Assembly: GCA_963705515.1 (NCBI GenBank)
Contig: CAVPJV010000004.1
Location: forward strand, 1 to 64,000
Source: Gaiellasilicea sp963705515
GTDB lineage: Bacteria > Actinomycetota > Thermoleophilia > Gaiellales > Gaiellaceae
Length of the DNA stretch: 64,000 nucleotides
Reading direction: 5' to 3'
Position 1 is the first letter of the stretch; the number at the start of each line of letters is the position of its first letter. The notes beneath the pieces are model-generated. The model did no database searches, had not been told where the DNA came from, and saw nothing but the letters and a program-made list of their open reading frames with translations. Made by a program: the position numbers and the translations under genes. Below, one piece after another: positions 7,835 to 14,680 of the stretch.

Positions 7835-8908
7835 ATGGAGGAGCGTCTCGTCCGCTTCCGTCCGCGCGCGATCCTGGTCGTGCTCGGGATCATCCTTGCC
7901 GGCATCATCCTGATCGAGGTCGTCCGGGCGGCGCAGGGGATCCTGATCTGGATCTTCGTTGCGATCTTCCTGGCCCTTGCGTTGAACCCGGCGGTCGAGG
8001 CGCTCCAGCGGCGCGGCGTCGCACGGCGCGGGCTGGCCGTCGGGATCGTGTTCATCTCCGCGATCCTCATCATCGTCGCGATCGCGGCGACGATCATCCC
8101 GACGCTCGTCTCCCAGGTGAACGACTTCGTCGACGCAGTTCCCGGCTACGTCGAGGACCTGACTGCGGGGCGGGGCAAGCTCGGCTTCCTCGAGCGCGAC
8201 TACCAGATCACCGAGCGAGTGCGGGAGGCGCTCGGAGAGGGCGGCGCGTCCAAATTGCTCGGGTTCTCCGGGACGGCCCTCGCGGTGACGAAGGGCGTCG
8301 TCACGGCGGTGATCGCGACGGTGACGATCGCTTTCCTGACCTTCTTCATGCTGCTCGAGGGCCCTGCCTGGGTCGAGCGGTTCTACAGCCTGCTGCCCGC
8401 CGAGCAGCAGCCGCGCTGGCGCAAGATCGGGTACGACATCTACGGCACGATCGGCGGCTACGTGACCGGCAACCTCGCGATCAGCTTGATCGCGGGCGTC
8501 GTCTCGACGGCCGTCCTGCTCGCGCTGGGCGTGCCCTTCGCGGTCGCGCTCGGTCTCCTCGTCGCCATCCTCGACCTGATCCCGCTCGCCGGCGCGACGA
8601 TCGCCGCCATCCTCGTCACGACCGTCGCCTTCCTCGATGCGACGACCTCCGGTGTGATCGTGCTGATCTTCTTCATCCTCTACCAGCAGCTCGAGAATCA
8701 CGTCCTGCAGCCGATCGTCTACGGGCGTACCGTCAAGCTCTCGCCGCTGGCGGTCCTGATCGCCGTCCTGATCGGCGCGGAGCTGGCAGGCGTCGTCGGC
8801 GCGCTCGCCGCGATTCCGGTCGCCGGGACGATCCAGGTGATCCTCGTCGACTGGCTCGACCGCCGGCGCGCGAAGACCGGGCCTGCAGCCGAGCCGACCA
8901 CCGTCTAG
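7835..8908 (+). CDS. AI-2E family transporter (PerM/YdiK-like)
   Basis: A 357-residue membrane protein with the AI-2E exporter layout: two N-terminal helices, a soluble segment of about 90 residues (SQVNDFVDAVPGYVEDL...), then five to six helices including the conserved P-I-V-Y-G-R-x-V block (QPIVYGRTVKLSPL) near residues 290-305. The family was named for TqsA, but most members have other or unknown substrates, so quorum-sensing export should not be assumed. Monocistronic, probably leaderless. Confidence 0.88.
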   Translation: MEERLVRFRPRAILVVLGIILAGIILIEVVRAAQGILIWIFVAIFLALALNPAVEALQRRGVARRGLAVGIVFISAILIIVAIAATIIPTLVSQVNDFVDAVPGYVEDLTAGRGKLGFLERDYQITERVREALGEGGASKLLGFSGTALAVTKGVVTAVIATVTIAFLTFFMLLEGPAWVERFYSLLPAEQQPRWRKIGYDIYGTIGGYVTGNLAISLIAGVVSTAVLLALGVPFAVALGLLVAILDLIPLAGATIAAILVTTVAFLDATTSGVIVLIFFILYQQLENHVLQPIVYGRTVKLSPLAVLIAVLIGAELAGVVGALAAIPVAGTIQVILVDWLDRRRAKTGPAAEPTTV

Positions 8909-8948
8909 CTCGCGATTACCTCGATCGGATGATCAAGTCCGGCCGCGA

Positions 8949-9515
8949 GTGTCCGATTGTCAGGGCGTGGGAGGGCACCGGACCCGGGTCTCGATCCTTG
9001 CGCTCGCGATCGGGCTGACGTTTCTGAGCGTCTTCGCCGCCGGCGCCGGGGCGACGGCGAAGCCGGTCCGCACGCTCGCGGCCGCCGACCGGCTCGAAGG
9101 CCAGGTGCTCGTCGAGCTGAACAAGATCCGGCAGCAGCACGGTTTGGCGCCGGTGCGGCTGTCACGGCCGCTCTCGACGGCCGCCAACACCCACTCGCGC
9201 GCGATGGGCACCTACGGCTTCTTCGATCACGACTCGCGCGACGGCTCCGAGTTCTGGAAGCGCGTGCAGCGCTTCTACAGCCCCGGCGGCTACCGGAGCT
9301 GGTCGGTGGGCGAGAACCTGCTCTGGTCGTCCGGCCACCTCAGCGCCGCCGCCGCGCTCAAGCTCTGGATGGGGAGCCCGGGTCACCGGAAGAACATCCT
9401 CACCGCCCGCTGGCGTGAGATCGGCCTCTCCGCCCTCCAGGTGCGGTCCGCGCCGGGCGTGTACGGCGGCCGCGACGTCGTCATCATCACGACCGATTTC
9501 GGCGTCCGCTCCTAG
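8949..9515 (+). CDS. Secreted CAP-domain (SCP/PR1, YkwD-like) protein
   Basis: 188 residues with a signal peptide (hydrophobic run from SILALAIGLTFLSVF to about residue 35) followed by a bacterial CAP domain: LNKIRQQHGLAPV, HSRAMGTYGFFDHDS, SVGENLLW and WMGSPGHRKNIL. These hold the conserved His and Glu residues of the CAP cavity. Bacterial CAP proteins are exported and of mostly unknown function. The GTG at 8949 is chosen because it keeps a short basic n-region. Confidence 0.85.
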   Translation: MSDCQGVGGHRTRVSILALAIGLTFLSVFAAGAGATAKPVRTLAAADRLEGQVLVELNKIRQQHGLAPVRLSRPLSTAANTHSRAMGTYGFFDHDSRDGSEFWKRVQRFYSPGGYRSWSVGENLLWSSGHLSAAAALKLWMGSPGHRKNILTARWREIGLSALQVRSAPGVYGGRDVVIITTDFGVRS

Positions 9516-9542
9516 CCTGCGACCGGGCTAGGCTGTCCCCGA

Positions 9543-9615
9543 GCGCCCGTAGCTCAGTGGACAGAGCGACGGACTTCTAATCCGTTGGCCGGAGGTTCGA
9601 ATCCTCCCGGGCGCA
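9543..9615 (+). tRNA. tRNA-Arg (TCT)
   Basis: 73-base cloverleaf: acceptor GCGCCCG/CGGGCGC, anticodon stem ACGGA/TCCGT, loop CTTCTAA (anticodon TCT), T-arm GGTTCGAATCC. TAGGCT at 9529-9534 is a likely -10. Confidence 0.97.
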
Positions 9616-9617
9616 TC

Positions 9618-9959
9618 GTGTCGACCTCCGACCACCACTCCGCGTATCTGGCAAGAGCGATCGCCGCCCTCACGCCCGAGGGCCATCGACGCGTCGATGA
9701 GCTCCTGGAACAGCTCGCCGAGGCCGCCGGGAGCCACGAGGCTGTCGCGCTCTTCGCCACGGCCCGAAAGGCCGAAGCCGAGCTCGGGCCGACGGGTGTC
9801 GCCGAACCGGGACGCACGCTCACGCGGGAGGAAGCGGACGTCCTGCTCGCCGGGTTCCGGACGATTCGCGACCAGGAGACCCTCGACGACGTCGCCGACT
9901 GGGCGAACGCCGTCGTCGCGCTCCTGGAAGACGAGGCCGGCGGCGCGGCCTCGGACTGA
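9618..9959 (+). CDS. Conserved-looking hypothetical protein, helical
   Basis: 113 residues from GTG 9618, two bases past tRNA-Arg; a longer reading starting inside the tRNA is unlikely. The sequence is soluble, acidic and predicted mostly helical (LTPEGHRRVDELLEQLAEAAG, REEADVLLAGFRTIRDQETLDDVADW). I do not recognise a family. It stops 4 bases before the convergent DMT transporter. Codon use matches its neighbours, so it is probably a real gene. Confidence 0.6.
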   Translation: MSTSDHHSAYLARAIAALTPEGHRRVDELLEQLAEAAGSHEAVALFATARKAEAELGPTGVAEPGRTLTREEADVLLAGFRTIRDQETLDDVADWANAVVALLEDEAGGAASD

Positions 9960-9963
9960 CGGC

Positions 9964-10854
9964 TTACGCGACCGCGGTCTCCGGCGGCGAGGGGGCGGCG
10001 GGGTGCTCCGGCCCTCCGGCCGCCGCCTCGCGTGCGACGGAGATCACGACCGCGCCTGCCAGAGCAAGGCCGAGGCCGATGCAGGCGACGACCACGTGCC
10101 AGGCAGGCCTGCTCAGCCGCTCCTCGAGCAGGACGATGCCGAGGAGGATGCCGACTACGGGGTTGGCGACCGAGACGGTTGCGACCGACGGCGCCAGCTT
10201 GCCCGTCCCGAGCGAGATCTGCTGGAGCACGAACCCGATGATCCCGGCGATCGCGAGCGCATAGGGCTCCCAGTGGGAGAGCAGCTCGTCGATCCCGGCG
10301 TGGAGGTAGTCGAGCGTCGGCTTCGTCAGAGCCGCCGAGAGGCCGAACAGGATCCCGGCCACCGTCCCGTAGACGGCGGCCTTCATCGTCAGCCCTCCCC
10401 GGCCGCCGAACGCGAGCAGCACCGCGCAGACAACGACGATGATTGCGATCGCGATCGCCCACTCGCTGCCCGGCGCGTTTTCGCGACCGCCCGCCGGGTC
10501 GCCGTAGAGCGCGAAGAGCGCCAGTCCGACGACGATCACCGCGGCCCCGATCACCTCTTTCCGACCCACGTGCTGGCTCGTCAGGAAGTAGCCGAGCGGG
10601 AGCGCGAACACGATCGTCATGACGAGCAGCGGCTGGATGATCGACAACCGTCCGCGATCGAGGGCTGCCGCCTGGAACACGTAGCCGACGAGCAGCGCCC
10701 CTGTCCCCAGGAGCCACGTCGTCTGACCGACGAGCCGCGCCAGCGAGGCCGGGCTCCGAAGCGACAGCTCCGAGAGGTTGAGCGCGCCCTTCTGTTGCAG
10801 GGTCGCCGCGAGGGCGAAGAGAAAGGCCGCGACGAGAGCGAGGATCGAGGCCAT
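9964..10854 (-). CDS. DMT-family (EamA/NIPA-like) transporter
   Basis: 296 residues with nine to ten hydrophobic helices arranged as two repeats, as in drug/metabolite transporters. An LQQKGALNLSEL segment after helix 1 and a GRLSIIQPLLVM segment resemble the NIPA-like subgroup. The start at ATG 10854 is preferred over an upstream frame because TAGGCT (10868-10863 on the minus strand) lies 8 bases before it, and helix 1 begins immediately. Substrate unknown. Confidence 0.8.
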   Translation of the reverse strand: MASILALVAAFLFALAATLQQKGALNLSELSLRSPASLARLVGQTTWLLGTGALLVGYVFQAAALDRGRLSIIQPLLVMTIVFALPLGYFLTSQHVGRKEVIGAAVIVVGLALFALYGDPAGGRENAPGSEWAIAIAIIVVVCAVLLAFGGRGGLTMKAAVYGTVAGILFGLSAALTKPTLDYLHAGIDELLSHWEPYALAIAGIIGFVLQQISLGTGKLAPSVATVSVANPVVGILLGIVLLEERLSRPAWHVVVACIGLGLALAGAVVISVAREAAAGGPEHPAAPSPPETAVA

Positions 10855-10862
10855 CGACGCGG

Positions 10863-10868
10863 AGCCTA
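10863..10868 (-). promoter_or_regulatory. -10 element of the DMT transporter gene
   Basis: TAGGCT on the minus strand, 8 bases before the ATG at 10854; supports that start and a leaderless message. Confidence 0.45.
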
Positions 10869-10909
10869 CGGGACCGAGATCCCGGACGTGCAGACCAATC
10901 GAATCGGCG

Positions 10910-10915
10910 TAAGGT
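10910..10915 (+). promoter_or_regulatory. -10 element of the 10922 oxidoreductase gene
   Basis: TAAGGT, 6 bases before the ATG at 10922; no ribosome-binding site fits between. Confidence 0.45.
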
Positions 10916-10921
10916 TCGGCG

Positions 10922-11800
10922 ATGCGGACGGTCGGCATCGTCAGCGCCGGAGCGATGGGGAGCGCGGTCGGCGCCGCCTACCGGGCGGGCGGCTCGCGGG
11001 TCGTCAGCACGCTTGCCGGACGGAGTGAGCGGACGCGAGGACTCGCCGACCGAGCGAGGCTCGAGCTCCTGGACGACATCGACGCCGTCGTCGCGGACGC
11101 CGACCTCGTGCTCTCGATCGCGCCACCCGATCAGGCCCGGTCGATCGCCTCCGACCTCGCCGCGGCGGCCGAGCGGACGGGCGCCCGCCCGCTCGTCTCG
11201 GATTGGAACGCGGTCTCGCCTGCGACTGCACGCGAGGTCGAGAGCATCGTCGGCGCCGCCGGGCTCCAGTTCGTCGACGGGTCGATCTCAGGCGGACCGC
11301 CGCGCGCGGACTACCGCACGCGTGTCTACCTGTCCGGCCCGCGGGCTTCGGAGCTCGCGGAGGCGGCGCCGGCATGGCTCGACGTGCGTGCCGTCGGCGC
11401 CGAGGCGGGGCTCGCGTCGGCGGTGAAGATGTGCACCGCCTCGGTCTACAAGGGGCACACAGCGCTGCTCACGCACGCGCTCGTGACGGCCCACGCCAAC
11501 GGCGTCCTTGCCGAGGTGCTCGATGATCTCCACGACTCCTTTCCGGCGCAGATCGACAGGGCGGCGCGCCTGCTCGCCGTCTCGGCGACGAAGGCCGGCC
11601 GGTTCGTCGGCGAGATGCGGGAGATCGCGGACACGCAGGCGGCCGCGGCACTGACGCCGGCGTTGTTCGAGGCGATGGCGGAGGTCTACGCGCGCCTCGC
11701 CGAGACGGATCTCGGGGCCGCCGCGCCCGAGTCGATCCCGCTCGAGCCGCCGCTCGAAGAGGTGCTCGACCGGGTTGCGAATGCGGGCGAGAGGACTTGA
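10922..11800 (+). CDS. NAD(P)-binding 6-phosphogluconate dehydrogenase-like protein with DUF1932
   Basis: 292 residues. The N-terminus is a Rossmann fold of the beta-hydroxyacid dehydrogenase type (VGIVSAGAMGSAVG) followed by LVLSIAPPDQA and the catalytic-region motif VDGSISGGPP. The C-terminal third (AVKMCTASVYKGHTALLTHAL...) matches the DUF1932 helical domain, with Lys in the usual active-site position. Probably an NADP-dependent oxidoreductase of unknown substrate. Its last 19 bases, including the TGA, lie inside the oppositely oriented tRNA-Leu gene. Confidence 0.85.
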   Translation: MRTVGIVSAGAMGSAVGAAYRAGGSRVVSTLAGRSERTRGLADRARLELLDDIDAVVADADLVLSIAPPDQARSIASDLAAAAERTGARPLVSDWNAVSPATAREVESIVGAAGLQFVDGSISGGPPRADYRTRVYLSGPRASELAEAAPAWLDVRAVGAEAGLASAVKMCTASVYKGHTALLTHALVTAHANGVLAEVLDDLHDSFPAQIDRAARLLAVSATKAGRFVGEMREIADTQAAAALTPALFEAMAEVYARLAETDLGAAAPESIPLEPPLEEVLDRVANAGERT

Positions 11801-11865
11801 ACCTCCAAGAGCCGAAGCCCACCGGGACCTAAACCCGGCGCGTCTGCCAGTTCCGCCACGCCCGC
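11782..11865 (-). tRNA. tRNA-Leu (TAG)
   Basis: 84 bases with the long variable arm of a class II tRNA (GGGCTTCGGCTCT). Acceptor GCGGGCG/CGCCCGC, anticodon stem CCGGG/CCCGG, loop TTTAGGT (anticodon TAG). Its 3' end overlaps the end of the convergent DUF1932 gene. Confidence 0.97.
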
Positions 11866-11994
11866 CTGAAGGGACAGCATAGACGGGCGGTGGTCCAGGT
11901 TTTACCCACGTTCCCCCGGGACCGCTTATAACGAGGAGAGGGGGGATGAGTCGAGTGGGGGAAACGTCGAATATGGTCGTCGGAGCGGGGCAGA
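11866..11994. other. Intergenic segment with GTGGGGGAA-type motif
   Basis: Contains ACGTTCCCCC (about 11910-11919) and GTGGGGGAAACGT (about 11956-11968), an imperfect inverted pair related to the hairpins at 32369-32445. No gene seen. Confidence 0.35.
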
Positions 11995-12066
11995 TGGCCC
12001 CGGGAGGAATCGAACCTCCGCACGCAGGTTCGAAGCCTGCCGCTCTATCCACTGAGCTACGGGGCC
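11995..12066 (-). tRNA. tRNA-Arg (TCG)
   Basis: 72 bases: acceptor GGCCCCG/CGGGGCC, anticodon stem GCAGG/CCTGC with loop CTTCGAA (anticodon TCG), T-arm GGTTCGATTCC. Confidence 0.97.
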
Positions 12067-12115
12067 GCTCACGGTCAGTATGCCCCACGTTCCGCCGCTA
12101 TCCTGTGCGCGTCGA

Positions 12116-12189
12116 GGTGGCGGTAGCTCAGTTGGTAGAGCCCCGGGTTGTGGTCCCGGTGGTCGCGGGTTCGAGTCCCGTTCGCCACC
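12116..12189 (+). tRNA. tRNA-His (GTG)
   Basis: Includes the extra G at position -1 paired with C73, the identity mark of tRNA-His. Anticodon stem CCGGG/CCCGG, loop TTGTGGT (anticodon GTG), T-arm GGTTCGAGTCC. TATCCT at 12099-12104 is a likely -10. Confidence 0.97.
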
Positions 12190-12244
12190 CCTCTATCGGT
12201 CCCGCGGTGGGGCATCCGCCGAACAGGGAATACTCGGTGCCGCA

Positions 12245-13198
12245 GTGAGATCCCCGTGGACAGTCCTTCGCGTGTCGAGCCTGGTGGCCGTCGCCGTGAC
12301 CGCCGGCTACCTGTGGCGCGGGGCGCTCGACGATCCCGCTCGGATCAGTCGGATCCTGCCGCCGGGAGCATTCGCGGACAGCGGCCAGCCGCCGGTGATC
12401 TTTGTGCCGGAGGCAGAGACACCCCGTCCCGCCGCGAAGCCTCCTGCCGGAAGCGCAGCCGATCGTCGTCCGCCTGCGGTGGCCCGCCGGCCCGGCGCGC
12501 GCATCGCTGCGGTGACGCCGAGGCCTGCGACGGCCGCGCCGGCGACGCCCAGCTCGCCCAGCTCGACGCCCTCGACGCCGACCCCCAAGCCGACGCCGAC
12601 CCCCAAGCCCACGCCGAAGCCGACCCCCAAGCCGGCTCCCAAGCCCACGCCGAAGCCGACACCGACGCCCACCCCGACCCCGACCCCGACCCCGACGCCG
12701 ACGCCCACCCCGATTCCGACGCCCGGGCCGACCGGCGGCCCGCAGTCGCCTGCCCCGACACCGGCCCCGACTCCGACTCCGACCCCGACCCCGACGCCAA
12801 CTCCGACCCCGACGCCGACTCCGGCGCCGTCTCCAAATCCCGCTCCGAAGCCCTCGAAGCCGAAGCCCAGGCCCCAACACCCGCGGAAGCCGACCTCCGT
12901 GCAGCCGCCGCTCGTCGCGCCGACCCCGACCACCCCGACCACGCCGCCGACGCCGCCGACGCCGACCACGCCGACGACACCGACCACCCCGAACGAGCCG
13001 CTGCGGCCCGGCTGGGGTCACGGCGATGACAACCACGAGCACTCAGGCCCTCCCGGGCGGGACGGAGACGACGACCACAACGGCAGGGGCGGTGACCGCG
13101 ACCGGAACCGAGACAACAACCGGGGCGACGACAACGGCCGGCGCGACGACCGGAACGAGTGCAAGGACGAAGGGAAGGAGAAGGGCAGAAGGAAGTAG
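12245..13198 (+). CDS. Proline/threonine-rich membrane-anchored or secreted protein
   Basis: 317 residues from GTG 12245. The N-terminus (VRSPWTVLRVSSLVAVAVTAGYLW) is a signal peptide or single membrane anchor. The centre (about residues 110-200) is PTPK and PTPTP repeats, which would form an extended polyproline-type stalk across the wall. The C-terminus is a highly charged tail (GDDNHEHSG..., D/R/N-rich). No enzymatic domain. It resembles the protein at 57679-58383 in architecture. A longer frame beginning before tRNA-His would read through the tRNA and is rejected. Confidence 0.65.
   Translation: MRSPWTVLRVSSLVAVAVTAGYLWRGALDDPARISRILPPGAFADSGQPPVIFVPEAETPRPAAKPPAGSAADRRPPAVARRPGARIAAVTPRPATAAPATPSSPSSTPSTPTPKPTPTPKPTPKPTPKPAPKPTPKPTPTPTPTPTPTPTPTPTPIPTPGPTGGPQSPAPTPAPTPTPTPTPTPTPTPTPTPAPSPNPAPKPSKPKPRPQHPRKPTSVQPPLVAPTPTTPTTPPTPPTPTTPTTPTTPNEPLRPGWGHGDDNHEHSGPPGRDGDDDHNGRGGDRDRNRDNNRGDDNGRRDDRNECKDEGKEKGRRK
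12575..12830 (+). repeat. Low-complexity CCSAC/CCGACS repeat encoding PTP(K) units
   Basis: Hexanucleotide-type repeat (CCGACC, CCCACG, CCGAAG variants) within the proline-rich gene. Imperfect at the DNA level but nearly perfect at the protein level, so it is under protein-level selection and could change length by slippage. Confidence 0.7.
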
Positions 13199-13231
13199 GC
13201 GCGGGGGTCAGTCTCGAGAAAGGACGCGACC

Positions 13232-13658
13232 GTGGCGCAGGAGATCCAGATCGGAAGGCGCGGGCACGACGGCGAAGGCTCGGAACCCGATCGCGGTCGC
13301 GGTGCTCGCGGTGATCACGCTCGCGATCTACCTCATCTTCTGGTGGTACTTCATCAACCGCGAGCTCGCGGACCTGGGCAGGGCGAAGGGTACGACCGAG
13401 CTCGGTGACAGCCCGGCCAAGTCGACGCTCGCGCTCTTCCCGGGCGCGCTCCTGATCGTCCCGGCGCTCTGGACGACCGTGACCACGTTCAAGCGTGTGC
13501 AGGCCGCTCAGCGCCTGACGGGCCAGACGCCGATCAACGGGTGGCTCGGCCTCGTGCTCTACCTCGTGATCTCACCCGTTCTCTACGCCTATATGCAGAG
13601 CGGGCTCAACGGCGTCTGGAAGGCGCAGGCGGCGGAGAGTCAGCCGGCAGCGGTCTGA
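13232..13658 (+). CDS. DUF4234 membrane protein, apparent frameshift near its start
   Basis: The main frame encodes two to three helices with the DUF4234 core (NPIAVAVLAVITLAIYLIFWWYFINREL and NGWLGLVLYLVISPVLYAYMQSGLN). That frame has no ATG, GTG or TTG at the domain's N-terminus. A GTG at 13232 with an AAAGGA ribosome site 7 bases upstream begins MAQEIQIGRRG, then needs a net +1 shift around 13261-13265 (in CGGGC) to join TTAKARNPIAV. The joined N-terminus fits the family well. Function unknown. The frameshift is probably one extra base in a G run. Confidence 0.7.
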
Positions 13659-13663
13659 GCACC

Positions 13664-14245
13664 TCAGCCGGTGAGCGAGCGGACGCGGGTGGCCGCGCGC
13701 GCGAGCCCGTCCTCGTCGAACAGGTGCGGGACGCAGTTGTGGATCTCGTGGGCGGGCCCGTCGAGCTCTCCCGAGCCTGCGGCGGCGTTGAGGGCGTAGC
13801 GCACGGGGATCTCGTGGCAGACGACGAGGATCCGCTGCTCCGGCCGCGCGAGCAGCCGCTCGTACGCCTCGGCGTAGCGGAGCGCGGCCGCGTCCAGGCT
13901 CTCGCCGCCCGGGAACGCGTCCCCGCGGCCGTGCCCGCGCTTCCAGGCTCGGTAGGCGTCGATCGACTCGCCCTCGAGCTCACCGACGTCGATGTCGTCG
14001 AGCAGCGGCTCGACCTCGAACGGCACCGCACGCCCGGCGAGCGCGATCTCCGCCGTCTGCCGCGTCCGCCCGAAGCGGGTGTGAACGCAGAGGTCGAGCG
14101 CGAAACCGGCGAGCTGCACGGCGAGCGCCTTCGCCTCGGCCTCACCCTGCTCCGTCAGGACGACGCGGACGGCCGGGTCGCCGTTGACGCGCTGGGTCGC
14201 GTTCAGCTCGGACTGGCCGTGGCGGAGGAGGACGAAGACGCACAT
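13664..14245 (-). CDS. Histidine phosphatase (phosphoglycerate mutase-like) family protein
   Basis: 193 residues with the RHG motif at the N-terminus (LLRHGQSELN; His is the phospho-acceptor), the second Arg in FGRTRQTAE, the acid-base Glu in DDIDVGELEGES and the second His in VVCHEIPVRYAL. It is a phosphomonoesterase of the branch-1 superfamily; the substrate is undefined. It is expressed divergently from the arsenate reductase-like gene through a shared -10 region. Confidence 0.87.
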   Translation of the reverse strand: MCVFVLLRHGQSELNATQRVNGDPAVRVVLTEQGEAEAKALAVQLAGFALDLCVHTRFGRTRQTAEIALAGRAVPFEVEPLLDDIDVGELEGESIDAYRAWKRGHGRGDAFPGGESLDAAALRYAEAYERLLARPEQRILVVCHEIPVRYALNAAAGSGELDGPAHEIHNCVPHLFDEDGLARAATRVRSLTG

Positions 14246-14252
14246 GGCCGTC

Positions 14253-14259
14253 TAGCCTA
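14253..14259. promoter_or_regulatory. Bidirectional promoter with overlapping -10 elements
   Basis: TAGCCTA contains TAGCCT on the plus strand (6 bases before GTG 14265) and TAGGCT on the minus strand (8 bases before ATG 14245). Both genes would be transcribed without leaders from one symmetric 7-base element. Confidence 0.55.
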
Positions 14260-14264
14260 CGGCC

Positions 14265-14672
14265 GTGGCGAACGTCCTCTTCATCTGTATCGGTAACGCC
14301 GGCCGCTCTCAGATGGCGCACGCGTTCCTCGAGCGGCTCGGCGGCCACGAGGTCCGCTCGGCCGGCAGCCGCGCCGAGGCCCACCTGCACCCGGAGGTGG
14401 TCGAGGTGATGAGCGAGATCGGCTACGACCTCTCGGGCCGGACGCCGCGGCAGCTCGAGCCCGAGGCGGACGCGGCCTGGGCGGACGTGGTCGTGACGAT
14501 GGGCTGCGGCGACGTCTGTCCGGTGCTGCCCGGCAGGAGGTATGTCGACTGGGGGCTCGAGGATCCGGCCGGCCAGTCGCTCGAACGGGTCCGCGAGCTG
14601 CGGGACGAGATCGAGCGGCGCGTCGCTGCACTGGCTGGAGAGCTCGACTCGGCCCGCGCGGCCTCTGCTTGA
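14265..14672 (+). CDS. Low-molecular-weight phosphatase / arsenate reductase (ArsC-like)
   Basis: 135 residues. The N-terminal loop CIGNAGRSQMA is the C-x5-R phosphate-binding loop with the nucleophile Cys. MGCGDVCPVLPGRRYVDWGLEDPAG is the arsenate reductase-type C-terminal segment, with two further cysteines suited to a thioredoxin-linked disulfide cascade and an Asp acid. This favours arsenate reductase over tyrosine phosphatase. No ars regulator or efflux gene is adjacent. GTG start, leaderless promoter. Confidence 0.8.
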   Translation: MANVLFICIGNAGRSQMAHAFLERLGGHEVRSAGSRAEAHLHPEVVEVMSEIGYDLSGRTPRQLEPEADAAWADVVVTMGCGDVCPVLPGRRYVDWGLEDPAGQSLERVRELRDEIERRVAALAGELDSARAASA

Positions 14673-14680
14673 ATAGTCCA

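Noticed and set aside
11866..11994. An mraZ-type box or prophage attachment site next to tRNA-Leu
   Set aside because: GTGGGGGAA occurs, but no mraZ/dcw genes follow; no integrase or partial tRNA copy was seen.
12080..12244. Upstream extension of the proline-rich gene through tRNA-His
   Set aside because: It would translate the whole tRNA; the GTG at 12245 gives a clean signal/anchor sequence.
12300..12987. Gly-Val-rich protein antisense to the PTP repeats
   Set aside because: The GVGVGVG pattern is the antisense translation of the proline codons; the plus strand has the signal sequence.
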